This document shows positions 19,089 to 29,500 of a DNA stretch of 64,000 nt, piece by piece (position 1 is the stretch's first letter; each line of letters begins with the position of its first letter). Source of the DNA: Escarpia spicata (Eukaryota; Annelida; Polychaeta; Sabellida; Siboglinidae). The stretch is from the NCBI GenBank assembly GCA_963995525.1, contig OZ023210.1, positions 23,699,726-23,763,725 of the forward strand, in the 5' to 3' direction. The notes under the pieces were generated by a model, which saw only the letters and a program-made list of their open reading frames with translations, searched no databases and was not told the origin of the DNA. Position numbers and translations under genes: made by a program.

Positions 19089-20612
19089 TTGAATACCTGA
19101 CTTCAACAACAGCCCAATTCCATTAGTTTGGCGGTATTGAGTTGAATACGTCATGGTGACCAGCTTTCATGTAGCTATCATCTGACATGAAAACGCTACC
19201 CAATTCCACTGCGGAGGCCGCTGTGGCGTCGCCGTCAAATAACGTCTTACTTCAACATTGGCCCAAATCCATGGAGTTGGGACGTTATCGAAGTCAGACT
19301 GCAGAATCCGCTAGATGGCGTCATGTACGCATGGCCAGAGCCAACAGCCAAGAGAGCATGCAAAGAGGTGACATATTGTCTCAATCACTTTATCCAGACA
19401 AAAGTGCCTCAGAGTGTTAACAAATTAGATCTAGTCAGCGACGGGTGCAGGGGACAGAACCACAACCACACTATGATACGATATCTGTTCACATTTGTCT
19501 ACCTAAGTCGGTTTCAAAGCTTCGACTTCCATCTGCCGATACACGGACATTCCTTCTTGTCATGCGATCGCGAGTTTGCTGTGCTAGAGAGGATGAAACG
19601 TAACAAAAAACAGTGGAAATGTTCACATATTGGCAAGCAATGATCGCTACTAAGTTCACAACGGTTGCAGTGGCGGGTGGCATGGTACAGGATTACAAAG
19701 GCCACTTTGACATGCTTTAAAAAAACGGTTACTAAGAAGAAAGAAAAGTTCAAACTCAGCGATTATAAGCGATTCCACTTCACAAGCGGTGACAAACTAC
19801 ATGTGTATGCTTCAAAATTGATGTCTGCCGTTATCGAGTCAACATTCGCACTCTTGAAACCAACCTTCCCAACAGCGCCATACTACACAAGTAGGGTACC
19901 AGTAAAGAAAGCTACACTTGACTATGTGAAGTCGCTCGTAAAGTATCTCAGTCAGCCCACCATTAATTACATTAATTAATTAGATGTCAACAACATTCCC
20001 GAGCAACTTGGAGGAGCTGGTGATGATGAGGAAGAGGACGATGATTTGTGACTCTCTCATCACCCTCGCCAGACTTGCGACTCGCTTATCTAACCTGTCG
20101 ATATCCACTAGTTCTGTGCGTCTTGACACCAAATACTTCTGTTGCTTTTGTGCTTCGGTTTCACCAGACATATTTGTTTGAATATATAATTCGTGTTCTG
20201 AAGTAATGAAAATATATTCACTCGTAATCGGATATTTTTGCATCGCCTGAATTTTTTTTATAGTGGTGCCTTTTCTGTGTGGTGTGTGCATGCGTGTATG
20301 TGTGTACGTGCACCTGTGTGTGCGTTTGTATCTGTCCACAACAGCCGGGCACCAAAAACTTACACTACAATTAAATGTCAATTATCTTACTTCAACAATA
20401 GCCCAATTCCGTGACCGTTATCCTCAGCCAAGCTCTTAACTATGACACTTACATAACTAAAAAATTGTCACAGTATGCACACTATTATCGTTAACAACCA
20501 CAGAGAATATGGTGTCATTTGGACATTGGATCCTGAAATAAAATAGTTATTTTTTCTCCTACAAAAAATGACAGTCGGTGGAATTGGGCTATTGTTGAAG
20601 TCAGGTATTCAA
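19089..20612 (+). mobile_element. DNA transposon with 34-bp TIRs and four copies of a terminal motif
   Basis: The left end has GAATACCTGACTTCAACAA then C/T and AGCCCAATTCCA. The right end carries the reverse complement with one mismatch (20579-20612). Two further direct copies of the TACTTCAACAATAGCCCAA motif lie inside, at about 19243 and 20388, giving nested ends. It contains a broken transposase-like gene. The flanks (ATGTCCAG and TTACATAA) show no clear target duplication. Confidence 0.7.
19323..19979 (+). pseudogene. DDE/RNase H-like transposase, DUF7869-like, frameshifted
   Basis: The first segment (19323-19610) has LDLVSDGCRGQNHNHTM and then HGHSFLSCDREFAVLERMK. This fits the pattern F-S-D-G-C-G-G-Q-N-x-N ... 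G-H-S-F-L-x-C-D-R-D-F of a widespread transposon-associated family (DUF7869) whose Asp/His/Asp/Glu residues suggest an RNase H-like nuclease. The continuation MFTYWQAMIATKFTT lies one frame over (about 19620-19725). The C-terminal part, KFKLSDYKRFHFTSG ... VKSLVKYL, is in a third stretch to 19979. So at least two frameshifts exist. Family naming is from memory and needs a profile search; the transposon context (TIRs on both sides) supports it. Confidence 0.55.
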
Positions 20613-20992
20613 TTACATAATTGTAATTTTATGTGTAATTGATTACATACATATGCTGGATTTTGAAATTATTTTTTAATTGTAATTGATTATTTCATGT
20701 AATTTAAACAATTACAACCAATTAGACTTTTCTGGTATGACATACGTTATCTAAAAAATAGCTGTCCCACAGATCATTTTATATCTACGAAATGGTCAAC
20801 CTTACACAATACCCAATACCTAAGGTGTGATCCCAATGAGTCATTCCCCTAACAGTGCTGACTAATTAAGGAAGAAGCTATGCAGCTGGTAGTGGGTGAA
20901 CCTCTGGCTGTGTCTTGATTACTGTTTGCTTGGAGGATTAGCACCTGTCAGTGTTCAAGGATCAATATCACCTTTGTTATTCAGCCAGGCTG
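20613..20992. other. AT-rich sequence with GTAATTGATTACA-type repeats
   Basis: 20613-20730 is built of inverted TAATTACA/TGTAATTA blocks, probably an old transposon terminus. The rest shows nothing recognisable. Confidence 0.4.
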
Positions 20993-21094
20993 CAAGGTGC
21001 CACATCAATGTGCCACGTCAAGGTGCCACGTCAAGGTGCCACGTCAAGGTGACACGTCAAGGTGCCACGTCAAGGTGACACGTCAAGGTGACAC
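20993..21094 (+). repeat. 13-bp minisatellite, about eight copies
   Basis: The unit is AAGGTGCCACGTC, with an alternative AAGGTGACACGTC. The order of the two forms is mixed, ending in CAAGGTGACACC. The unit contains a CACGT core. Confidence 0.95.
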
Positions 21095-21559
21095 CACCTG
21101 ATACCGGTGTAGAAACTCTCTGATTTTAGTCACCAGACTTCTTCAGGTGAAAATTTAAGAAGTCCTTAACACAATCTCTTCCTAGAGCAACACATGCATT
21201 TACATAAATTATTACATTCCTGGCTTAATTTAATCAACAAAAGAATTATGGTGTTTTGATTACAGTACTTGTAACTGTGGACACTAGCTAGTGGTTTATA
21301 ACTTTCTGAATTATGACACATCTTTTAAGGTATTCATTTACATTATAGCATGTCACATTTATGTTTTATTGATATATTTTATATTGTTATTTATTTTTAC
21401 ATTTTTCTGAATTAATCAAACTTTTAATATCTTTCACTTTTCTTGTACTGTTTTACAATTTGATATTATTATTGTATAGTAAACTATGTGCACTGTTTCA
21501 ATTGATTAACAATTGTGTATTGTAGAAATCATTGATAAACACATGAAAAATATGTAGGA
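21095..21559. other. AT-rich unannotated sequence
   Basis: No open frame, repeat or known element is recognised. Confidence 0.4.
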
Positions 21560-21663
21560 TTTAGAGAGTCCGTTTGCCTAGTCTTTATTGGCGTCGTGGC
21601 ATGAATTGTTGTCACATGTATCCTGTTGTATTACTATGTCAAATAAAATTCAATTCAATTCAA
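21560..21663 (+). mobile_element. Probable LINE 3' end with (ATTCA)n tail
   Basis: A short 3' UTR-like stretch ends in AATAAA (21642-21647) and ATTCAATTCAATTCAA. This matches 3' termini of CR1/L2/jockey-type LINEs known to end in short tandem repeats. No coding part is attached. Confidence 0.45.
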
Positions 21664-22002
21664 AACTATGAAAGTAAGACCCCGAAGGAAAGCCTTTGTA
21701 GCTTACACCAAATTATTATCTTTGCATCTCACTTGGTGACTTCAATTCCTATTTAATTTTTTTTAATAATAATTTTTCAATTTCATACTCATTGAGAAGA
21801 GAATTATTTGTTCTTCAATATATTATGGACTTTCTGATTAAACCAGTCAGTATACCTGTGCATGCCATATTACTGATACTTGATGCACTTTTCGAGGTTA
21901 CTTTCCGAGCCATGAATGAGCCAATGAATTTAGTTCTAAGTTTTTATATTAAGAGTATCTGGTGACACGCGTTCAAACTGATTATTTATTATTAATATTC
22001 AG
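21664..22002. other. AT-rich sequence up to the satellite, possible intron
   Basis: No gene is seen. It ends in ATTATTAATATTCAG, a weak but usable splice acceptor that precedes an open frame. Confidence 0.4.
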
Positions 22003-22176
22003 GTTCAATACGACAGTTTAAAACTACCGACGCCAACTCCAAGGGATGTGCTCGATCCTAAGCACCTGCTTGCCAGTGCAGTAGGTGATGATAGTGAGAG
22101 TAGCACACCCACTGCAGAGAGTGGGGTTGGCCCCAACTCTCCAACCTCAGAACCATCTTGCCAGTGTAGTAGGTGA
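22003..22176 (+). CDS. Candidate coding exon that runs into the first satellite monomer
   Basis: After a possible acceptor (CAG ending 22002) the frame is open for 57 codons and reads VQYDSLKLPTPTPRDVLDP and then KHLLASAVGDDSESS. It then runs through the first 88-bp monomer as TPTAESGVGPNSPTSEPSCQ and stops at TGA 22174-22176 where the second monomer begins. The first 20 codons do not belong to the regular satellite and look like ordinary protein sequence, followed by a Ser/Thr/Pro/Glu-rich low-complexity end. I recognise no family. The upstream exon, if any, is not identified, and a purely chance open frame is possible. If real, the satellite would have grown out of the end of this exon. Confidence 0.3.
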   Translation, partial: VQYDSLKLPTPTPRDVLDPKHLLASAVGDDSESSTPTAESGVGPNSPTSEPSCQCSR

Positions 22177-23140
22177 TGATAGTGAGAGTAGCACACCCAC
22201 TGCAGAGAATGGGGTTGGCCCCAACTCTCCAACCTCAGAACCACCTTGCCAGTGCAGTAGGTGGTGATAGTGAGAGTAGCACACTCACTGCAGAGAGTGG
22301 GGTTGGCCCCAACTCTCCAACCTCAGAACCACCTTGCCAGTACAATAGGTGGTGATAGTGAGAGTAGCACACTCACTGCAGAGAATGGGGTTGGCCCCAA
22401 CTCTCCAACCTCAGAACCACATTGCCAGTGCAGTAGGTGGTGATAGTGAGAGTAGCACACTCACTGCAGAGAGTGGGGTTGGCCCCAACTGTCCAACCTC
22501 AGAACCATCTTGCCAGTACAATAGGTGGTGATAGTGAGAGTAGCACACTCACTGCAGAGAGTGGGGTTGGCCCCCACTCGCCAACCTCAGAACCACCTTG
22601 CCAGTGCAGTAGGTGGTGATAGTGAGAGTAGCACAATAACTGCAGAGAATGGGGTTGGCCCCAACTCTCCAACCTCAGAACCACCTTGCCAGTACAATAG
22701 GTGGTGATAGTGAGAGTAGCACACTCACTGCAGAGAGTGGGGTTGGCCCCAACTCTCCAACATCAGAACCACCTTGCCAGTACAATAGGTGGTGATAGTG
22801 AGAGTAGCACACTCACTGCAGAGAGTGGGGTTGGCCCCAACTCTCCAACCCCAGAACCACCTTGCCAGTGCAGTAGGTGGTGATAGTGAGAGTAGCACAC
22901 TCACTGCAGAGAGTGGGGTTGGCCCCAACTCTCCAACCTCAGAACCACCTTGCCAGTGCAGTAGGTGGTGATAATGAGAGTAGCACACTCACTGCAGAGA
23001 GTGGGGTTGGCCCCAACTCGCCAACCTCAGAACCACCTTGCCAGTGCAGTAGGTGGTGATAATGAGAGTAGCACACTCACTGCAGAGAGTGGGGTTGGTC
23101 CCAACTCTCCAACCTCAGAACCCCCTTGCCGGTGTAGTAG
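22080..23140. repeat. Left edge of the array: one monomer type, no higher-order structure
   Basis: About 12 monomers, all of the GAGAG/CACTCAC form (one with CAATAAC). The first two carry CACACCCACTGCAG and GTGATGATAG variants. The GCGAA form first appears near 23148. No long-period repetition is seen here, as expected at an array margin. Confidence 0.8.
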
Positions 23141-23589
23141 GTGGTGATAGTGCGAATAGCACACTAACTGCAGAGAATGGGGTTGAACCCAACTCTCCAA
23201 CCTCAGACCCACCTTGCCAGTGCAGTAGGTAGTGATAGTGAGAGTAGCACACACACTGCAGAGAGTGGGGTTGGAACCAACTCTCAAACTTCAGAACCAC
23301 CTTGCCAGTGCAGTAGGTGATGATAGTGAGAGTAGCACAATAACTGCAGAGAGTGGGGTTGGTCCCAACTCTCCAACCTCAGAACCACATTGCCAGTGCA
23401 GTAGGTGGTGATAATGAGAGTAGCACACTCACTGCAGAGAATGGGGTTGGTCCCAACACTCCAACCTCAGAACCACCTTGCCGGTGTAGTAGGTGGTGAT
23501 AGTGCGAATAGCACACTAACTGCAGAGAGTGGGGTTGGCCCCAACTCTCCAAGCTCAGACCCACCTTGCCAGTGCAGTAGGTGGTAATT

Positions 23590-26500
23590 GTGCGAATAGC
23601 ACACTAGCTGCAGAGAATGGGGTTGGCCCCCCACTCTCCAACCTCAGAACCACCTTGCCAGTGCAGTAGGTGATGATAGTGAGAGTAGCACACTCACTGC
23701 AGAGAGTGGGGTTGGCCCCAACTCTCCAACCTCAGAACTACCTTGCCAGTGCAGTATGTGGTGATAGTGAGAGTAGCACACTCACTGCAGAGAGTGGGGT
23801 TGGCCCCAACTCTCCAACCTCACAACCAACTTGCCCGTGTAGTAGATGTTGATAGTGCGAATAGCACATTAACTGCAGAGAATGGGGTTGGCCCCAACTC
23901 TGCAACCTCAGAACCACCTTGCCAGTGCAGTAGGTGGTGATAGTGCGAGTAGCACACTCACTGCAGAGAGTGGGGTTGGCCCCAACTCTCCAACCTCAGA
24001 ACCACCTTGCCGGTGTAGTAGGTGGTGATAGTGCGAATAGCACACTAACTGCAGAGAATGGGGTTGGCCCCAACTCTCCAAACTGAGAACCACCTTGCCA
24101 GTAAAATAGGTGGTGATAGTGAGAGTAACACACTCACTGCAGAGAGTGGGGTTGGCCCCAACTCTCCAACCTCAGAACCACCTTGACAGTACAGTAGGTG
24201 GTGATAGTGAGAGTAGCATACTCACTGCAGAGAGTGGGGTTGGCCCCAACTTTCCAAACTCAGAACCACCTTATTAGTAAAATAGGTGGTGATAGTGAGA
24301 GTAGAACACTCACTGCAGAGAGTGGAGTTGGCCCCAACTCTCCAACCTCAGAACCACCTTGACAGTACAATAGGTGGTGAGAGTGAGAGTAGCATACTCA
24401 CTGCAGAGAGTGGGGTTGGCCCCAACTCTCCAACCTCAGAATCACCTTGACAGTACAATAGGTGGTGAAAGTGAGAGTAGCACACTCACTGCAGAGAGTG
24501 GGGTTGGCCCCAACTCTCCAACCTCAGACCCACCTTGCCAGTGCAGTAGGTGTTGATAGTGCGAATAGCACACTAACTGCAGAGAATGGGTTGGCCCCAA
24601 CTCTCCAACCTCAGAACCACCTTGACAGTGTAATAGGTGGTGATAGTAAGAGTAACACACTCGCTGCAGAGAATTGGGTTGGCCCCTACTCTCCAACCTC
24701 AGAACCACTTTGACTGTACAATAGGTGGTGATAGTGAGAGTAGCACACTCACTGCAGAGAGTGGGGTTGGCCCCAACTCTCCAACCTCAGACCCACCTTG
24801 CCAATGCAGTAGGTGATGATAGTGAGAGTAGCACAATCAATGCAGAGAGTGGGGTTGGCCCCAACTCTCCAACCGCAGAACCATCTTGCCAGTACAATAG
24901 GTGGTGATAGTGAGAGTAACACACTCACTGCAGAGAGTGGGGTTGGCCCCAACTCTCCAACCTCAGAACCACCTTGACAGTACAGTAGGTGGTGATAGTG
25001 AGAGTAGCATACTCACTGCAGAGAGTGGGGTTGGCCCCAACTCTCCAAACTCAGAACCACTTTACCAGTAAAATAGGTGGTGATAGTGAGAGTAGCACAC
25101 TCACTGCAGAGAGTGGAGTTGGCTCCAACTCTCCAACCTCAGAACCACCTTGACAGTACAATAGGTGGTGAGAGTGAGAGTAGCATACTCACTGCAGAGA
25201 GTGGGGTTGGCCCCAACTCTCCAACCTCAGAACCACCTTGACAGTACAATAGGTGGTGATAGTGAGAGTAGCACACTCACTGCAGAGAGTGGGGTTGGCC
25301 CCAACTCTCCAACCTCAGACCCACCTTGCCAGTGCAGTAGGTGGTGATAGTGCGAATAGCACACTAACTGCAGAGAATGGGGTTGGCCCCAACTCTCCAA
25401 CCTCAGAAACCACCTTGACAGTGTAATAGGTGGTGATAGTAAGAGTAACACACTCGCTGCAGAGAATTGGGTTGGCCCCAACTCTCCAACCTCAGAATCA
25501 TCTTGCCAGTACAATAGGTGGTGATAGTGAGAGTAACACACTCACTGCAGAGAGTGGGGTTGGCCCCAACTCTCTAACCTCAGAACCACCTTGACAGTAC
25601 AGTAGGTGGTGATAGTGAGAGTAGCACACTCACTGCAGAGAATGGGGTTGGTCCCAACTCTCCAAGCTCAGACCCACCTTACCAGTGCAGTAGGTGGTGA
25701 TAGTGCGAATAGCACACTAGCTGCAGAGAATGGGGTTGGCCCCCACTCTCCAACCTCAGAACCACCTTGCCAGTGCAGTAGGTGGTGATAATGAGAGGAG
25801 CGCACTCACTGCAGATAATGGGGTTGGTCCCAACACTCCAACCTCAGAACCACCTTGCCGGTGTAGTAGGTGGTGATAGTGCGAATAGCACACTAACTAC
25901 AGAGAGTGGGGTTGGCCCCAACTCTCCAAGCTCAGACCCACCTTGCCAGTGCAGTAGGTGGTGGTAGTGCGAATAGCACACTAGCTGCAGAGAATGGGGT
26001 TGGCCCCCACTCTCCAACCTCAGAACCACCTTGCCAGTGCAGTAGGTGATGATAGTGAGAGTAGCACAATAACTGCAGAGAGTGGGGTTGGCCCCAACTC
26101 TCCAACCTCAGAACCACCTTGCCAGTGCAGTAGGTGGTGATAATGAGAGTAGCACACTCACTGCAGAGAATGGGGTTGGTACCAACTCTCCAACCTCAGA
26201 ACCACCTTGCCGGTGTAGTAGGTGGTGATAGTGCGAATAGCAAACTAACTGCAGAGAGTGGGGTTGGCCCCAACTCTCCAACCTCAGACCCACCTTGCCA
26301 GGGCAGTAGGTGGTGATAGTGCGAATAGCACACTAGCTGCAGAGAATGGGGTTGGCCCCCACTCTCCAACCTCAGAACCACCTTGCCAGTGCAGTAGGTG
26401 GTGATAGTGAGAGTAGCACACTCACTGCAGAGAGTGGGGTTGGCCCCAACTCTCCAACCTCAGAACCAACTAGCCGGTGTAGTAGGTGTTGATAGTGCGA

Positions 26501-29500
26501 ATAGCACACTAACTGCAGAGAGTGGGGTTGGCCCCAACTCTCCAACCTCAGACCAACCTTGCCAGTGCAGTAGGTGGAGATAGTGCGAATAGCACACTAG
26601 CTGCAGAGAATGGGGTTGGCCCCCCACTCTCCAACCTCAGAACCACCTTGCCAGTGCAGTAGGTGATGATAGTGAGAGTAGCACACTCACTGCAGAGAGT
26701 GGGGTTGGCCCCAACTCTCCAACCTCAGAACTACCTTGCCAGTGCAGTATGTGGTGATAGTGAGAGTAGCACACTCACTGCAGAGAGTGGGGTTGGCCCC
26801 AACTCTCCAACCTCACAACCAATTTGCCCGTGTAGTAGATGTTGATAGTGCGAATAGCACATTAACTGCAGAGAATGGGGTTGGCCCCAACTCTGCAACC
26901 TCAGAACCACCTTGCCAGTGCAGTAGGTGGTGATAGTGCGAGTAGCACACTCACTGCAGAGAGTGGGGTTGGCCCCAACTCTCCAACCTCAGAACCACCT
27001 TGCCGGTGTAGTAGGTGGTGATAGTGCGAATAGCACACTAACTGCAGAGAATGGGGTTGGCCCCAACTCTCCAAACTGAGAACCACCTTGCCAGTAAAAT
27101 AGGTGGTGATAGTGAGAGTAACACACTCACTGCAGAGAGTGGGGTTGGCCCCAACTCTCCAACCTCAGAACCACCTTGACAGTACAGTAGGTGGTGATAG
27201 TGAGAGTAGCATACTCACTGCAGAGAGTGGGGTTGGCCCCAACTTTCCAAACTCAGAACCACCTTACTAGTAAAATAGGTGGTGATAGTGAGAGTAGAAC
27301 ACTCACTGCAGAGAGTGGAGTTGGCCCCAACTCTCCAACCTCAGAACCACCTTGACAGTACAATAGGTGGTGAGAGTGAGAGTAGCATACTCACTGCAGA
27401 GAGTGGGGTTGGCCCCAACTCTCCAACCTCAGAATCACCTTGACAGTACAATAGGTGGTGAAAGTGAGAGTAGCACACTCACTGCAGAGAGTGGGGTTGG
27501 CCCCAACTCTCCAACCTCAGACCCACCTTGCCAGTGCAGTAGGTGTTGATAGTGCGAATAGCACACTAACTGCAGAGAATGGGTTGGCCCCAACTCTCCA
27601 ACCTCAGAACCACCTTGACAGTATAATAGGTGGTGATAGTAAGAGTAACACACTCGCTGCAGAGAATTGGGTTGGCCCCTACTCTCCAACCTCAGAACCA
27701 CTTTGACTGTACAATAGGTGGTGATAGTGAGAGTAGCACACTCACTGCAGAGAGTGGGGTTGGCCCCAACTCTCCAACCTCAGACCCACCTTGCCAATGC
27801 AGTAGGTGATGATAGTGAGAGTAGCACAATCAATGCAGAGAGTGGGGTTGGCCCCAACTCTCCAACCGCAGAACCATCTTGCCAGTACAATAGGTGGTGA
27901 TAGTGAGAGTAACACACTCACTGCAGAGAGTGGGGTTGGCCCCAACTCTCCAACCTCAGAACCACCTTGACAGTACAGTAGGTGGTGATAGTGAGAGTAG
28001 CATACTCACTGCAGAGAGTGGGGTTGGCCCCAACTCTCCAAACTCAGAACCACTTTACCAGTAAAATAGGTGGTGATAGTGAGAGTAGCACACTCACTGC
28101 AGAGAGTGGAGTTGGCTCCAACTCTCCAACCTCAGAACCACCTTGACAGTACAATAGGTGGTGAGAGTGAGAGTAGCATACTCACTGCAGAGAGTGGGGT
28201 TGGCCCCAACTCTCCAACCTCAGAACCACCTTGACAGTACAATAGGTGGTGATAGTGAGAGTAGCACACTCACTGCAGAGAGTGGGGTTGGCCCCAACTC
28301 TCCAACCTCAGACCCACCTTGCCAGTGCAGTAGGTGGTGATAGTGCGAATAGCACACTAACTGCAGAGAATGGGGTTGGCCCCAACTCTCCAACCTCAGA
28401 AACCACCTTGACAGTGTAATAGGTGGTGATAGTAAGAGTAACACACTCGCTGCAGAGAATTGGGTTGGCCCCAACTCTCCAACCTCAGAATCATCTTGCC
28501 AGTACAATAGGTGGTGATAGTGAGAGTAACACACTCACTGCAGAGAGTGGGGTTGGCCCCAACTCTCTAACCTCAGAACCACCTTGACAGTACAGTAGGT
28601 GGTGATAGTGAGAGTAGCACACTCACTGCAGAGAATGGGGTTGGTCCCAACTCTCCAAGCTCAGACCCACCTTACCAGTGCAGTAGGTGGTGATAGTGCG
28701 AATAGCACACTAGCTGCAGAGAATGGGGTTGGCCCCCACTCTCCAACCTCAGAACCACCTTGCCAGTGCAGTAGGTGGTGATAATGAGAGGAGCGCACTC
28801 ACTGCAGATAATGGGGTTGGTCCCAACACTCCAACCTCAGAACCACCTTGCCGGTGTAGTAGGTGGTGATAGTGCGAATAGCACACTAACTACAGAGAGT
28901 GGGGTTGGCCCCAACTCTCCAAGCTCAGACCCACCTTGCCAGTGCAGTAGGTGGTGGTAGTGCGAATAGCACACTAGCTGCAGAGAATGGGGTTGGCCCC
29001 CACTCTCCAACCTCAGAACCACCTTGCCAGTGCAGTAGGTGATGATAGTGAGAGTAGCACAATAACTGCAGAGAGTGGGGTTGGCCCCAACTCTCCAACC
29101 TCAGAACCACCTTGCCAGTGCAGTAGGTGGTGATAATGAGAGTAGCACACTCACTGCAGAGAATGGGGTTGGTACCAACTCTCCAACCTCAGAACCACCT
29201 TGCCGGTGTAGTAGGTGGTGATAGTGCGAATAGCAAACTAACTGCAGAGAGTGGGGTTGGCCCCAACTCTCCAACCTCAGACCCACCTTGCCAGGGCAGT
29301 AGGTGGTGATAGTGCGAATAGCACACTAGCTGCAGAGAATGGGGTTGGCCCCCACTCTCCAACCTCAGAACCACCTTGCCAGTGCAGTAGGTGGTGATAG
29401 TGAGAGTAGCACACTCACTGCAGAGAGTGGGGTTGGCCCCAACTCTCCAACCTCAGAACCAACTAGCCGGTGTAGTAGGTGTTGATAGTGCGAATAGCAC

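Noticed and set aside
19187..19420. 77-residue frame overlapping the start of the transposase-like gene
   Set aside because: It overlaps the better supported frame and lacks recognisable motifs; part of it is TIR sequence.
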